Assembly: GCF_016901735.1 (NCBI RefSeq)
Contig: NZ_JACLZC010000016.1
Coordinates: 1 to 47,631 of the forward strand
Direction: 5' to 3'
DNA from: Pseudoflavonifractor phocaeensis
GTDB taxonomy: Bacteria; Bacillota; Clostridia; Oscillospirales; Oscillospiraceae
DNA: 47,631 bases
Shown here: positions 7,336-15,716 of the stretch, one piece after another
Layout: each line of letters opens with the position of its first letter
How positions within the stretch are numbered: position 1 is the first letter of the stretch
Translations under genes and position numbers: made by a program
Notes under the pieces: generated by a model
Seen by the model: only the letters and a program-made list of their open reading frames with translations
Told to the model about the DNA's origin: nothing
Database searches by the model: none

Positions 7336-8886
7336 TTACTGCTCGAAATAGAGATTAGACATGTCGATCACATAGAGGGGATAGAACTCATACCCCTTGA
7401 GATCGGGATGGACGGCCACAAAGTCGGCCAGGTCCTGGAGGTAGACGTTGGCGGCGGTGTCGCTGAGGATCTGCAGGCACTCCTTGTAGTAGGCGGTCTG
7501 GGCCTCGTCGTCCACGGTGTTCTGAGCGGCGGCATAGGCGGCGTCATAATCGGCGTTGTTGAAGTTGATCATGTTCTTGCTGTTGTCGCTCACCCAGCGG
7601 GCCAGCATACCGCTGGCGTTGAGGGTGCTGGAGTCGAAGCCCACCACGGTGGCCTGGAAATTCCGGTTGCCGTACACATCCTCCACCCAGGTGTTCCAGT
7701 CTACCAGCTGGATCTCGGCGTTGATGCCCACGGCGGAGAGCTGCTCCACCAGGACGGTGGCGGTGTCCACATGGGGCTGGTAGTTGCTGGGCACCTTCAC
7801 GGTAAAGCTGAAGCCGTCGGGGTAGCCCGCCTGGGCCAGCAGCTCCATGGCCTTGTCCGGGTCGTAGGGGTAGGCGTCGGCCAGGCTGGCGTCGAAGTAC
7901 TTGCCGAAGGCGGGGTACATGGAGGACCCCACCTTGGTGCCGTGGCCCTCGGAGGTGATGGCCAGCATGGCGTCCACGTCCACGGCGTAGCACATGGCCT
8001 GGCGCACCAGCTCGTTGTCAAAGGGCGCAACGGCGTTGTTGAGGTACATGGCCTGCACCAGATTCATGGTGCCCTCCAGCACCTGGTAGCCGTTGGTCAG
8101 GTTGTTGACCTGGTCGATGGTCAGGTGGGCCACCAGATCCAGGGCGCCGGCGTCCAGGGCGGTGAAGAGGGCGGTGCCGTCGGCATAGATCTTATAGGTC
8201 ACCTTGTCCAGATGGGCGGCCTCGCCGTAGTATTCCGCGTGCTTTTCCAGAATAATGTTCTCCTGGACGCTGCGGGAGACGAACTTGAAGGGGCCGGTGC
8301 CCACGGGCTGGGTGGCCTGCTGATCATAGTCGGCGGGCACGATGTACACGCTGGCCACATAGCTTAAAAAGTCGCTGTTGGGGGCGCTGAGGGTAAAGGC
8401 GATGTCGTTCCCCTGTACGTTGGTGGCGGTGATAGCAGAAAGCGCCTCTGCCACGGCGGAATTCACCGTGGTAGCGGCGCAGGTTTCAAAAGAGTAGAGC
8501 ACGTCGTCGGTGGTGCAGGTTTTGCCGTTGTGGAAAACCACGCCGTCGCGCAGGGTAAAGACGTACGTGGTGCCGTCCTCCGAGATGTTGACATCGGAGG
8601 CGACGGCATTGACATAATTTCCGTCGGCGTCAGGCTTTACCAGCCCCTCAAAGACGTTGAACATGACCTCTCTAGTTCCTGCGGCCGTCATCTGGTACGG
8701 GTCAAGACTATCATCCAGGTCCTGGGCGATCCCCACGGTGAGTTCATTGGCGTGGGGCGCCTGGGAAGAAGGCGTAGTTTCGTCGCTGGGGGTAGTCGTC
8801 TGGGTCGTTGCTCCTCCGCTGCAAGCGCTGAGTGAACACGTCAGAGCGGCCACCGCCAGGAAAACTGCAAGAATACGTTTTTTCAT
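7336..8886 (-). CDS. Extracellular solute-binding lipoprotein, peptide/nickel family (SBP_bac_5)
   Basis: The 516-residue protein starts at ATG 8886 behind AAGGAGAA. Residues 1-21 are a lipoprotein signal (MKKRILAVFLAVAALTCSLSA) with lipobox LSAC, so Cys22 would be acylated and anchor it to the outer face of the membrane. A Thr/Ser/Gly linker follows (GGATTQTTTPSDETTPSS). The mature part begins ELTVGIAQDLDDSLDPYQMTAAGTREVMFNVFEGLVKPDADG, the typical opening of family 5 binding proteins. These capture di- or oligopeptides, nickel chelates or similar ligands and pass them to the OppBC-type permeases. It is the first gene of the operon and its promoter lies 83-111 bp upstream. The ligand cannot be deduced by eye. 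Confidence 0.92.
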   Translation of the reverse strand: MKKRILAVFLAVAALTCSLSACSGGATTQTTTPSDETTPSSQAPHANELTVGIAQDLDDSLDPYQMTAAGTREVMFNVFEGLVKPDADGNYVNAVASDVNISEDGTTYVFTLRDGVVFHNGKTCTTDDVLYSFETCAATTVNSAVAEALSAITATNVQGNDIAFTLSAPNSDFLSYVASVYIVPADYDQQATQPVGTGPFKFVSRSVQENIILEKHAEYYGEAAHLDKVTYKIYADGTALFTALDAGALDLVAHLTIDQVNNLTNGYQVLEGTMNLVQAMYLNNAVAPFDNELVRQAMCYAVDVDAMLAITSEGHGTKVGSSMYPAFGKYFDASLADAYPYDPDKAMELLAQAGYPDGFSFTVKVPSNYQPHVDTATVLVEQLSAVGINAEIQLVDWNTWVEDVYGNRNFQATVVGFDSSTLNASGMLARWVSDNSKNMINFNNADYDAAYAAAQNTVDDEAQTAYYKECLQILSDTAANVYLQDLADFVAVHPDLKGYEFYPLYVIDMSNLYFEQ

Positions 8887-8968
8887 TGCGGATTCTCCTT
8901 CCGCCGCCAAGGTCCGGCGGCGTTACAACAAAATAACTGCTTCTCCCATTATTAAATTGTCCTGCATT

Positions 8969-8997
8969 ATTGTAGAGCATTCCGCCTGAAATTACAA
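8969..8997 (-). promoter_or_regulatory. Promoter of the ABC importer operon
   Basis: On the minus strand TTGTAA (8992-8997) and TACAAT (8969-8974) are separated by exactly 17 bp, a good sigma-A promoter about 80 bp upstream of the binding protein start. It is divergent from the DUF4317 promoter 35 bp away. Confidence 0.75.
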
Positions 8998-9031
8998 GCA
9001 CACTTTTTGGCTTTTTCTTTTTTTCTCGGCT

Positions 9032-9060
9032 TTGACTTCCCCACGCCGGTTTGATATAGT
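9032..9060 (+). promoter_or_regulatory. Promoter of the DUF4317 gene
   Basis: TTGACT (9032-9037) and TATAGT (9055-9060) have a 17-bp spacer. The gene starts 36 bp downstream behind GGAGG (9082-9086). Confidence 0.8.
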
Positions 9061-9096
9061 AGTGTCAGCAAAAATCAGTGTGGAGGTCAAGACCCT

Positions 9097-10224
9097 ATGA
9101 ACGAAAAAGAAATTGCCGAGCTGCGCCGCCGCTTCCGGCCGGAAAAAAGCGGTATTTCCCGTGTGTGCGGCTGTTATGTCAACGAAAATCGGGAGATCGT
9201 CTCCCGTTTCGACCAGTCCCTGGGCCTCATGTCCCAGGAGGAGAGCGAAAAGATCCTGGCCATCCTCAAGCGGACCCTCTCGGGCACGCCGGGCAAGAAT
9301 CTGACCGATCTCACCTTTCAGACCAAGCAGGTGGTGGACAGCGACGAGCACCGCCTCCTCATGGCCCTGCGGGACTCCCGGCTTCACGACCAGGAGGCCA
9401 TCGACACCCTCTTTCAGAAGGCCATCGGCGCCCTGGACCTGGAGGGCAACTATTTGATCCTCCTGGCCTATGATACATACGATGTGCCCTACCGCTCCAA
9501 GGACGGCCAGCGCCAGGACGACGCCGGCGACGAGTGCTACTCCTATATTCTCTGCTCGGTCTGCCCCGTCAAGCTGACTAAGCCGGCGCTGAGCTACTAT
9601 GTGGATGAAAACGCCTTCCACAACCTGTCCGCCGACTGGATCGTGGCGCCGCCCGAGGTGGGCTTTTTGTTCCCCGCTTTTGATGACCGCACTACCAACC
9701 TCTACGGCGCCCTCTACTACACCAGAAGCGCCAAGGAAAATTACAGCGACTTTGCCGAGGCCCTCTTCCATCTCCCTCTGCCCATGCCCGGCGAGGCCCA
9801 GAAGGAGACGTTTCAGGAACTGCTCAGCGACACCCTGGAGGAGGAGTGCAGCTATGAGGTGGTGCAGGCCATGCAGGACCGGCTCTGCGCCCTCATCGAG
9901 GCCCACAAGGAGGCCCCCCAGGAGGAGCCGGCGGAGGTTTCCAGGGCGCAGGTCAGCCAGGTGCTGGCCGACTGCGGCATCTCCCAGACCCGCATGGCCG
10001 CCTTTGAGATGCAGTATGACGCCGCCTTCGGCGTGGACGCCAAGCTGGCTCCCGTCAATCTGGTGGACGCCAAACAGATGGCGGTGAGCACCCCCAATAT
10101 CACCATCCGCTTTAAGCCGGAGTACAGCGACCTGGTGGAGACCCGCATCATCGACGGCGTCCGGTACATCCTCATCCGCGCCGACGACGGCGTGGAGGTC
10201 AACGGCATCCCCATCCGCTTCTGA
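9097..10224 (+). CDS. DUF4317 family protein
   Basis: The 375-residue soluble protein starts MNEKEIAELRRRFRPEKSGISRVCGCYVNENREIVSRFDQSLGLMSQEESEKIL, an opening I recognise from the DUF4317 family, which is widespread in clostridia and has no established function. There is no signal peptide or membrane segment. A middle part carries YLILLAYDTYDVPY, and the C-terminal third has an acidic linker (EAHKEAPQEEPAEVS) before a compact end domain (VNLVDAKQMAVSTPNITIRFKPEYSDLVETRIIDGVRYILIRADDGVEVNGIPIRF). It is monocistronic, with its own promoter and a strong terminator, and is divergent from the ABC importer. I cannot name a biochemical role. Confidence 0.85.
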   Translation: MNEKEIAELRRRFRPEKSGISRVCGCYVNENREIVSRFDQSLGLMSQEESEKILAILKRTLSGTPGKNLTDLTFQTKQVVDSDEHRLLMALRDSRLHDQEAIDTLFQKAIGALDLEGNYLILLAYDTYDVPYRSKDGQRQDDAGDECYSYILCSVCPVKLTKPALSYYVDENAFHNLSADWIVAPPEVGFLFPAFDDRTTNLYGALYYTRSAKENYSDFAEALFHLPLPMPGEAQKETFQELLSDTLEEECSYEVVQAMQDRLCALIEAHKEAPQEEPAEVSRAQVSQVLADCGISQTRMAAFEMQYDAAFGVDAKLAPVNLVDAKQMAVSTPNITIRFKPEYSDLVETRIIDGVRYILIRADDGVEVNGIPIRF

Positions 10225-10304
10225 CCTTCTTTCTTTCGAGAAAGAAAGAAGGCAAAGAAAGCTTTCATCTGCCCCCAGACTGCGGTCTGGGGGCTTCCTT
10301 TTTT
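10225..10304 (+). terminator. Double hairpin terminator after DUF4317 gene
   Basis: Directly after the stop codon is a nearly perfect palindrome of CT/GA repeats (arms 10225-10237 and 10240-10252). A second hairpin follows with a perfect 10-bp stem (10271-10280 with 10285-10294, loop TGCG) and then TTCCTTTTTTCTCC. The second hairpin looks like the working intrinsic terminator. Confidence 0.8.
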
Positions 10305-10325
10305 CTCCACCCGCTGCAAGAGCAA

Positions 10326-10435
10326 CGTAGGGGCGCCATAGATGGCGCCCGCAGTCTGTCGAAGAGGCGAAACGTGGTGCAGGAAACGTCAAAGTGCCTG
10401 CATGGAAGCGGGCGACCACAAGGGCCGCCCCTACG
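10326..10435. repeat. 110-bp element with 10-bp inverted ends (MITE/REP-like)
   Basis: The ends CGTAGGGGCG (10326-10335) and CGCCCCTACG (10426-10435) are perfect inverted repeats. The interior has further short palindromes (GGCGCC..ATGGCGCC) and no convincing ORF. The shape is that of small non-autonomous repeats common in intergenic regions of GC-rich gut clostridia. No second copy occurs in this window, so mobility is inferred from shape only. Confidence 0.6.
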
Positions 10436-10448
10436 AGGTGGGAGTTCC

Positions 10449-10553
10449 CCTCTCTGAGGGAGGTGCCCCGAAGGGGCGGAGGGAGTTACTGTTAGGAAGG
10501 ATGACTCCCTCCGTCAGTTGCGCTGACAGCTCCCTCAAAGAGGGAGCCCAGGC
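10449..10553. repeat. Palindrome-rich intergenic repeat with a related partial copy at 43536
   Basis: This stretch contains several nested palindromes: CCCCGAAGGGG, GGAGGGAGT paired with ACTCCCTCC across 17 bp, GTCAGTTGCGCTGAC, and CTCCCTCAAAGAGGGAG. Positions 10520-10548 match the reverse complement of 43536-43564 at 26 of 29 positions, so the unit is dispersed in the genome. No coding potential was seen. Confidence 0.65.
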
Positions 10554-10591
10554 AAACGCGGTGCAAGAAGAGCGGGAAAGAGATGCCGGAC

Positions 10592-10629
10592 AAAAAAAGA
10601 GCTGCCGGCCCTGTCCGGACCGGCAGCTC
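10592..10629 (-). terminator. Terminator of the rnf operon
   Basis: On the minus strand a perfect 10-bp stem (10620-10629 with 10599-10608) is followed by seven T residues (10598-10592), 24 bp after the rnfB stop. This is a classical intrinsic terminator. Confidence 0.9.
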
Positions 10630-10652
10630 CGCTGCTGAAAAGAGGAATTGGT

Positions 10653-11498
10653 TTACTTGGCCGGAGCGGCCTTGGGGGCGGCGGGCTTGATTTCAGGCAC
10701 CTTGCCGTCCACGGTAATGAGCTTGCGGGGACACTTCTGGGCGCACAGACCGCAGCCGACGCATTTGTCGTAGTCGATCTTGGCCAGGTTGTTCTCCACG
10801 GTGATGGCCTCCTTGGGGCAGGCCTTGGCGCACAGGGAGCAGCCGATGCAGCCATCGGCGCAGATCTTGCGCACTTCCACGCCCTTGTCCTTGGAGGAGC
10901 AGGTGATGGCCACATGGCGCTTGGTCTTAAAGGGGACCAGGTCGATGATGTGGCGGGGGCAGATGTCGATACACTTTTTGCAGGCTTTGCACTTGTCCAC
11001 GTCCACCTTGGCCACACCGTTGATCACGTGGATGGCGTCAAAGGGGCACACGCTCTCACAGGAGCCGAAGCCCAGGCAGCCAAAGGAGCAGCCGGCAGGG
11101 CCGCCGCCCGGCAGACGGGAGGCCGCCACACAGTCGGAAATACCCTCGTAAATGTAACGTTCATTGCCGCGGCAGCCGCCGGTACACTGGACCTGGGCGG
11201 CCATTTTGACGGAAGCCTCCGCCTTCACGCCCATGATCTCAGCAACCTTGGCCGCGACGGCCTCGCCGCCGGCGGCGCAGCAGTTGGTAGCGGCCTTGCC
11301 CGCCACCACGGCGGCGGCATAGCCGGAACAGCCGGGATAGCCGCAGCCGCCGCAGTTGGCGCCGGGCAGGCATTCCACAATGGCCTCTTCACGGGGGTCC
11401 TTCTCCACCGCGAAAGCCTTGGCCGCAAAGGCCAGAATTAGACCGAAGATAGCGGCCAGGACACCCAGCACCACAACGGCAGTAATCACAGTAGTCAT
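10653..11498 (-). CDS. rnfB: Rnf complex iron-sulfur subunit RnfB
   Basis: The 281-residue protein has an N-terminal membrane helix (VITAVVVLGVLAAIFGLILAFAAKAFA), then the four-cysteine cluster domain CLPGANCGGCGYPGC (Cys43, 49, 52, 57), then several ferredoxin-like CxxCxxCxxxCP motifs (CKACKKCIDICP, CIGCSLCAKACP, CVGCGLCAQKCP and an earlier CLGFGSCESVCP). RnfB is the usual entry point for electrons from reduced ferredoxin into the Rnf complex at the cytoplasmic membrane. The C-terminus is an Ala/Pro/Lys tail (KPAAPKAAPAK). It is the last gene of the rnfCDGEAB operon, an order seen in other clostridia and acetogens, and is followed by a strong terminator. Confidence 0.97.
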   Translation of the reverse strand: MTTVITAVVVLGVLAAIFGLILAFAAKAFAVEKDPREEAIVECLPGANCGGCGYPGCSGYAAAVVAGKAATNCCAAGGEAVAAKVAEIMGVKAEASVKMAAQVQCTGGCRGNERYIYEGISDCVAASRLPGGGPAGCSFGCLGFGSCESVCPFDAIHVINGVAKVDVDKCKACKKCIDICPRHIIDLVPFKTKRHVAITCSSKDKGVEVRKICADGCIGCSLCAKACPKEAITVENNLAKIDYDKCVGCGLCAQKCPRKLITVDGKVPEIKPAAPKAAPAK

Positions 11499-11513
11499 CT
11501 TTCTTCCGCCCCC

Positions 11514-12104
11514 TTACGCAAACACTTTCAGGCCGGAGAAGCCCAGGAAGGCCAGGGCCAGCAGACCGGCGGTCACCAGCGCGATGGGGAAGCCTTCAAA
11601 GGACTTGGGGCACTCGGAGAACTCAAGCCGCTCCCGCACGCTGGCGAAAAGCACGATGGCCAGCAGGAAGCCGATGCCGCCGGTGACGCCATAGACCACG
11701 CTGGTGATGAAATCATAGCTGTTCTGGGTGTTCTGCAGCACCACGCCCAGCACGGCGCAGTTGGTGGTGATGAGGGGCAGGTACACGCCCAGAGCCTCAT
11801 AGAGGGAGGGCATGGCCTTCTGGAGGAACATCTCCACGAACTGCACCAGGGAGGCAATGACCAGGATGAAGGTCACAGTCTGCATAAAGTCCAGCTCAAG
11901 GTCGCCCAGCAGCCGGTTGATGGGATAACACACTGCGCTGGCCACGCCCATGACGAAGATAACCGCCATGCCCATGCCCAGGGAGGTGTCGACCTTCTTG
12001 GACACGCCCATAAAGGGGCAGATGCCCAAAAATTGCGAGAAGATAAAGTTGTTGACCAGAATCGCGCCCAGCGCGATGCTGAAAAGCTCGGTAAAGTCAA
12101 GCAT
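11514..12104 (-). CDS. rnfA: Rnf complex membrane subunit RnfA
   Basis: The 196-residue protein has six membrane segments and the RnfA/NqrE opening FSIALGAILVNNFIFSQFLGICPFMGVSKKVDTSLGMGMAV. The internal cysteines in CPFMGV and TTNCAVLG are on facing half-helices and fit the membrane iron-sulfur site described between RnfA and RnfE (NqrE/NqrD). Its start codon overlaps the rnfE stop by one base (TAATG), so the two are translationally coupled. RnfA and RnfE are inverted-topology relatives that form the electron path and ion-translocating core of the complex. Confidence 0.97.
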   Translation of the reverse strand: MLDFTELFSIALGAILVNNFIFSQFLGICPFMGVSKKVDTSLGMGMAVIFVMGVASAVCYPINRLLGDLELDFMQTVTFILVIASLVQFVEMFLQKAMPSLYEALGVYLPLITTNCAVLGVVLQNTQNSYDFITSVVYGVTGGIGFLLAIVLFASVRERLEFSECPKSFEGFPIALVTAGLLALAFLGFSGLKVFA

Positions 12105-12745
12105 TACTTGGACACCTCCTCAGACTCCCCGTCCTTCTTGGGACGGTTGAGGAAATACTGCATGGCGGCGATGACCACCGCCAGGGTCAGGAAGCCGCCC
12201 ACCGGCAGGATCATGCCCAGCGCGGGGATGCCGGAGGGGAGGATCTGAATGCCCTTGGGGCTGATGACGCCGGCGCCGAAGGTGCCGCCGCCCAGGAACT
12301 CACGGATGACGCACATAACCACCAGAATGATGGTGTAGCCCAGACCCTGGGCAATACCGTCAATGGCGGAGGCCAGCACGCCGTTCTTGGAGGCGAAAGA
12401 CTCGGCGCGGCCCAGGATGATGCAGTTTACCACGATCAGGGGGATGAACAGACCCAAGCTGGACGAGAGATCGGGCAGGTACGCCTTGAGCAGCAGATCC
12501 ACGATGGTCACGAAGCCGGCGATCACCACGATGTAGCAGGCGATACGGACCTTGTTGGGGATGATTTTGCGCAGCAGGGAGATGATGATGTTGGACAGGG
12601 TCAGGATGACCAGCACCGAAAGACCCATGCCGATGCCGTTGAAGAGAGTGGTGGTGATGGCCATGGTGGAACACATGCCCAGCAGCTGCACGGTAACGGG
12701 GTTTTGGGTGATGAGACCCTCTTTGAATTGCTGTTTGATGTTCAT
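12104..12745 (-). CDS. rnfE: Rnf complex membrane subunit RnfE
   Basis: The 213-residue protein has six membrane segments, with QNPVTVQLLGMCSTMAITTTLFNGIGMG near the N-terminus and IPLIVVNCIILGRAESFASKNGVLASAIDG in the middle. Both match the RnfE/NqrD family, and the conserved cysteines lie in LGMCS and VNCIILGRAE. The C-terminal tail is hydrophilic (NRPKKDGESEEVSK). It begins 12 bp after the rnfG stop and overlaps rnfA by one base. It works with RnfA in the membrane core of the ferredoxin:NAD+ oxidoreductase. Confidence 0.97.
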   Translation of the reverse strand: MNIKQQFKEGLITQNPVTVQLLGMCSTMAITTTLFNGIGMGLSVLVILTLSNIIISLLRKIIPNKVRIACYIVVIAGFVTIVDLLLKAYLPDLSSSLGLFIPLIVVNCIILGRAESFASKNGVLASAIDGIAQGLGYTIILVVMCVIREFLGGGTFGAGVISPKGIQILPSGIPALGMILPVGGFLTLAVVIAAMQYFLNRPKKDGESEEVSK

Positions 12746-12757
12746 GTCGGTCCCTCC

Positions 12758-13306
12758 TTAACCCATGGACGCGGCCACTTCCAGCGCCGTGGTAACGCCG
12801 GAGCAGACAGCGCGGGAGGTGATGGTGGCGCCGGTGAGGGCGTCGATGGTGCCGTTATCCTTGGTGACCTTCACGTCGCCGGAAGCGCCCTTGAACTGCT
12901 CCCGCCAGGTCTCGTCGGTGGCGTTGGCGCCCAGGCCGGAGGTTTCAGAGTGGCTGGTGATGGACACGCCGGTGCAGGCGCCGTCCGCGCCCACGCCCAC
13001 GGTCATCTTCACCATGCCGCCGAAGCCGGAGGACTGAATCTCCACTACATAGCCGTCCTCGCCGGCTTTATAGACGCCCAGCACGTTGGGGTCGCCGCCG
13101 GTATACTGGTCGGTCACGTCCTCATATTCGTTCTGAGAGGGCAGCACTTCCGCCTTGGCCTCGGCGGCCACCCGCTCGTTGTTGGCGGCGATGACGGGAG
13201 CGGTGACCATGTTCACCAGACCCAGCAGCAGCGCCGTCACCACGCTGATGGCGAAGAGCACCAGTACCAGCTTGGCGCTGGAGTCCTGTTTCTTTTCGGT
13301 ACTCAT
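12758..13306 (-). CDS. rnfG: Rnf complex flavin-binding subunit RnfG
   Basis: The 182-residue protein has one N-terminal membrane anchor (AKLVLVLFAISVVTALLLGLVNMVTAPVIAANN) and an outside FMN-binding domain. The motif DALTGATITSRAV contains the (S/T)GAT site at which FMN is attached by a phosphoester bond to the last Thr. The domain also carries SGFGGMVKMTVGV and SHSETSGLGA, typical of this family. The rnfD stop overlaps its start by 4 bp (13303-13306). Attachment of FMN needs an ApbE-type transferase, which is not in this window. Confidence 0.96.
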   Translation of the reverse strand: MSTEKKQDSSAKLVLVLFAISVVTALLLGLVNMVTAPVIAANNERVAAEAKAEVLPSQNEYEDVTDQYTGGDPNVLGVYKAGEDGYVVEIQSSGFGGMVKMTVGVGADGACTGVSITSHSETSGLGANATDETWREQFKGASGDVKVTKDNGTIDALTGATITSRAVCSGVTTALEVAASMG

Positions 13307-14379
13307 GCGGCCTTCCCCTCCTTTGCGGCTTTCTTTTCCGCCTTGGCCTTTTCACGCATTTCCTTGGTGACGCCGTAGCGGGCGGGCTTGCCGGCCTTAT
13401 CCAGCAGCCACACGCAGATGTTCATGATGAGAATGGCGTAGCTCACGCCCTCGGGATAACCGCCAAAGTAGCGGATAAAAATGGTCAGCAGACCGCAGCC
13501 AATGCCGAAGAGGATCTCGCCGGTCTTGGTGACGGGGCTGGTGACGTAGTCGGTGGCCATGAAGATGGCGCCCAGCATCAGACCGCCGGCGCACAGGTTG
13601 TAAAGCATCCAATCCACCCGGTCGATGCCGCCCTGGGGGAAGAGGAAGCAGATGACCGCCACGGTGCCGATGAAGGCCACGGGGATGCGCAGGCGGATAA
13701 CGCCCCGCCAAACCAGATAGATGCCGCCCACCAGCAGCATAAGGGCGGAGATCTCGCCGATACAGCCGCCCACGTTGCCCACGAACAGGTCCAGAACGCC
13801 GTTGGCGGTCTCGGGCAGGGTGTGGACGTTGGCATTGAGGGTCACGTCCAGGTGGCTGTGGAGGGAGGCCAGGGGAGTGGCGCCGGTGACGGCGTCGGCG
13901 GCGGAGACCACGTTGGCCCAGTTCTCGGAGCCGGGGAGCACCCAGGTGGTCATGACGATGGGGTAGCACATCATGAGGAAGGCGCGGCCGCCCAGGGCGG
14001 GGTTCATGAAGTTCATGCCCAGACCGCCGAAGAGCTGCTTAACCACCACGATGGCAAAGAAATCGCCGATGAGGATGGTCCAATAGGGGAGGGTCACCGG
14101 GCAGACAAAGGCCAGCAGCACGCCGGTGACGGCGGCGGACAGGTCGCCGTTGGCGGTGGGCTTTTTGAGGAGCTTACGGTAGCCCCACTCGAAGAACTCA
14201 CAGCCCGCCACAGAGACGGCGGTGACGGTGAGGGCCCGGGGACCAAAGACATAGACCGCCATGATGAGAGCGGGGATGAGGGCCACCAGCACGTCCAGCA
14301 TCAGCCGGGTGGTATTGATGGGGGAGCAGACGTGGGGAGAGGAGGCCACGGTAAGTTTGAGGTTTTTGGTGTCGATCAT
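13303..14379 (-). CDS. rnfD: Rnf complex membrane subunit RnfD
   Basis: The 358-residue membrane protein has multiple helices and the RnfD/NqrB landmarks SSPHVCSPINTTRLMLDVLVALIPAL, NFMNPALGGRAFLM and the covalent FMN motif DAVTGATPLASL. A conserved late segment GAIFMATDYVTSPVT is also visible. The C-terminus is a Lys/Glu/Ala-rich cytoplasmic tail (EMREKAKAEKKAAKEGKAA). It overlaps rnfC by 4 bp and rnfG by 4 bp, so C, D and G are tightly coupled. RnfD is a main membrane subunit of the ion-pumping module; whether the ion is Na+ or H+ cannot be read from the sequence. Confidence 0.97.
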   Translation of the reverse strand: MIDTKNLKLTVASSPHVCSPINTTRLMLDVLVALIPALIMAVYVFGPRALTVTAVSVAGCEFFEWGYRKLLKKPTANGDLSAAVTGVLLAFVCPVTLPYWTILIGDFFAIVVVKQLFGGLGMNFMNPALGGRAFLMMCYPIVMTTWVLPGSENWANVVSAADAVTGATPLASLHSHLDVTLNANVHTLPETANGVLDLFVGNVGGCIGEISALMLLVGGIYLVWRGVIRLRIPVAFIGTVAVICFLFPQGGIDRVDWMLYNLCAGGLMLGAIFMATDYVTSPVTKTGEILFGIGCGLLTIFIRYFGGYPEGVSYAILIMNICVWLLDKAGKPARYGVTKEMREKAKAEKKAAKEGKAA

Positions 14380-15716
14380 GCTTTCTTCGCCTCCATTTCC
14401 GCCTTGCGCTTGGCAGCCAGATTGCGGATCTCAAATTTGGCGGTGCGGAAGGACTGGACCAGGGGCACCCGGGCGGGGCAGATGTAGTTGCAGGAGCCGC
14501 ACTCGATGCAGTCCATCAGGTTGAGGCCCTCGGCCTCATCCCACAGCCGTTTCTCGGCATAGAGGTGCATGTAGACGGGGGTGAGGTGCATGGGGCAGAC
14601 GTTGACGCAGCGGCCGCAGCGGATGCAGGTGGGATGCTCCACGTGCTCGGCGGCCTCTTCCTTGGTCATGCACAGCATGGCGTTGTTGCCCTTGATGGTG
14701 GCCGCGTCCAGATCGTACTGGGCAATGCCCATCATGGGACCGCCCATCAGGATGCGGTTGGGGTCGGTCTTGAAGCCGCCGGCCTCCTCCACCAGGTGGG
14801 AGAGGGGCGTGCCGAAGGGGACCAGCACGTTGCGGGGCTGAGCCAGGGCGTCGCCGGTGAGGGTGACGACCCGCTGAGTCAGCGGCTTGCCCTCCACCAC
14901 GGCGTCGTAGACGGCGGCGGTGGTGCCGGCGTTAAAGACGGCGCAGCCCACGGTGGCGGGCAGACCGCCGGGCGGGACCTCACGGCCGGTGATGCGCTGG
15001 ATGAGCTGCTTTTCAGCGCCCTGGGGGTAGCGGGTGCGGCAGGCGACGATCTGGATGCCGTCGCAGGCCAGAGACTGCATTTTCTCGATGGCGTCGGGCT
15101 TGTTGTCCTCGATGCCGATGTAGGCCTCCTTCAGACCAAAGGTCTGCATGAGGATCTTGACGCCGGCGATGATCTTGTCGCCCTGCTCCAGCATCATGCG
15201 GTGGTCGGCGGTGATGTAGGGCTCACACTCCGCCGCGTTGACGATGAGGGTGTCCACCTTGCCCAGACCGGAGCTGATCTTGACATGGGTGGGGAAGCCG
15301 GCGCCGCCCATACCGGTGATGCCCGCCTCCTTGACGATGTCCACGATCTCCTGGGGAGAGAGCTTGGCATAGTCGGGATGGGGAGTGAGCGCGGAGGCAA
15401 AGGTGTTCTGAAAATCATTTTCAATCACCACCGAGAGCATCTTCCCACCGCCACAGTAGGGACGCGGCTCGATAGCCACCACTTTGCCGGACACACTGGC
15501 GTGGATGGGAGCACCCAAGCCGGTGGGCTGGGCGATCTTCTGCCCCACCGTCACCTGGTCTCCCACCTGCACCACAGGCGCACAGGGGGCGCCCACGTGC
15601 ATGGACATGGAGAGGACGACCTGTGCCGGTGCGTTGTGGAGCGGTTCCACCGCCTTGGTGCAGGTCAGTTCCTTCCGTTCGCCGGGATGCACGCCGCCAT
15701 AGAAGGATAGTTTCAT
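14376..15716 (-). CDS. rnfC: Rnf complex NADH-binding subunit RnfC
   Basis: The 446-residue protein is soluble and membrane-associated. It opens with a lipoyl-like domain (APCAPVVQVGDQVTVGQKIAQPTGLGAPIHASVSGKVVAIEP), then the glycine-rich FMN/NADH-binding part (GITGMGGAGFPTHVKI, VNAAECEPYITADHRMML), a SLBB-like segment, and two ferredoxin motifs, CIRCGRCVNVCPM and CIECGSCNYICPA. RnfC passes electrons to NAD+. ATG 15716 follows GAGGTGG with a short spacer. It is the first gene of the operon, with its promoter and a structured leader directly upstream. The length is typical for clostridial RnfC. Confidence 0.97.
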   Translation of the reverse strand: MKLSFYGGVHPGERKELTCTKAVEPLHNAPAQVVLSMSMHVGAPCAPVVQVGDQVTVGQKIAQPTGLGAPIHASVSGKVVAIEPRPYCGGGKMLSVVIENDFQNTFASALTPHPDYAKLSPQEIVDIVKEAGITGMGGAGFPTHVKISSGLGKVDTLIVNAAECEPYITADHRMMLEQGDKIIAGVKILMQTFGLKEAYIGIEDNKPDAIEKMQSLACDGIQIVACRTRYPQGAEKQLIQRITGREVPPGGLPATVGCAVFNAGTTAAVYDAVVEGKPLTQRVVTLTGDALAQPRNVLVPFGTPLSHLVEEAGGFKTDPNRILMGGPMMGIAQYDLDAATIKGNNAMLCMTKEEAAEHVEHPTCIRCGRCVNVCPMHLTPVYMHLYAEKRLWDEAEGLNLMDCIECGSCNYICPARVPLVQSFRTAKFEIRNLAAKRKAEMEAKKA

